From Physocladia obscura (Eukaryota > Chytridiomycota > Chytridiomycetes > Chytridiales > Chytriomycetaceae): 31,059 nucleotides of DNA. Below are positions 31,032 through 31,059 of the stretch, in pieces (the first letter of the stretch is position 1; the number at the start of each line of letters is the position of its first letter). The notes beneath the pieces are model-generated. The model did no database searches. It saw only the letters and a program-made list of their open reading frames with translations, and was not told the DNA's origin. The stretch lies in the NCBI GenBank assembly GCA_027596945.1, contig JADGJH010000099.1:1-31059 (forward strand), written 5' to 3'. The position numbers and the translations under genes were made by a program.

Positions 31032-31059
31032 TGGGCCTGGCGCGTGCACGGGCGTGGGC

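Noticed and set aside
31032..31049. GTG start for the GTPase at 31049
   Set aside because: Nuclear fungal genes rarely start at GTG; the ATG at 31031 is preferred, and the frame is open beyond the window edge.

Overview
This window looks like nuclear DNA of a zoosporic (flagellated) true fungus, most likely a chytrid. The genes are split by many 44-60 nt GT..AG introns and are packed very tightly. Fungal-type genes (alpha-arrestin, secreted RNase T2 with a Thr-rich linker, polyglutamine homeodomain factors) sit beside genes kept only by flagellated eukaryotes (BBS2, SPEF2). I assigned the organism from gene content and gene architecture, not from a marker gene.

Layout. A tRNA-Val(UAC) at 119-191 is followed by BBS2 (235-2859, minus; BBSome subunit). 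NUF2 (2920-4653, plus; outer-kinetochore subunit) is divergent from BBS2 across about 60 bp. A COA1-family mitochondrial protein (4698-5212, plus) follows. V-ATPase subunit H (5279-6965, minus) converges on it. SPEF2 (6990-13878, plus; flagellar axoneme) starts only 24 bp from the V-ATPase start codon. An alpha-arrestin (13973-15730, minus) and a secreted RNase T2 (16243-17465, plus) are divergent across about 510 bp that holds three TCACGTG boxes.

From about 17.5 to 19.3 kb there is no convincing intact gene. That stretch contains a pyrimidine repeat, a decayed-looking open stretch with one stop, a degenerate tRNA-like element and a triplet-rich tract. Two homeodomain genes then lie tail to tail (19291-21598 plus, with a 10-N assembly gap inside; 21731-23773 minus). 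They are followed on the minus strand by a PP2A B''-type regulatory subunit with a very long low-complexity N-terminus (24203-28669) and an atlastin/GBP-like GTPase (28990-31031, possibly running off the window).

The 0-16 kb half is housekeeping and ciliary. BBS2 and SPEF2 both serve the zoospore flagellum, NUF2 serves mitosis, and COA1 and V-ATPase H serve organelle energetics. I see no operon, CRISPR, or intact transposon. For BBS2, NUF2, COA1, V-ATPase H, the arrestin, RNase T2, homeodomain gene 2, PP2A B'' and the GTPase I walked the exon junctions by hand and the reading frame stays open throughout. SPEF2 exons were only partly traced, and homeodomain gene 1 cannot be closed because of the gap.
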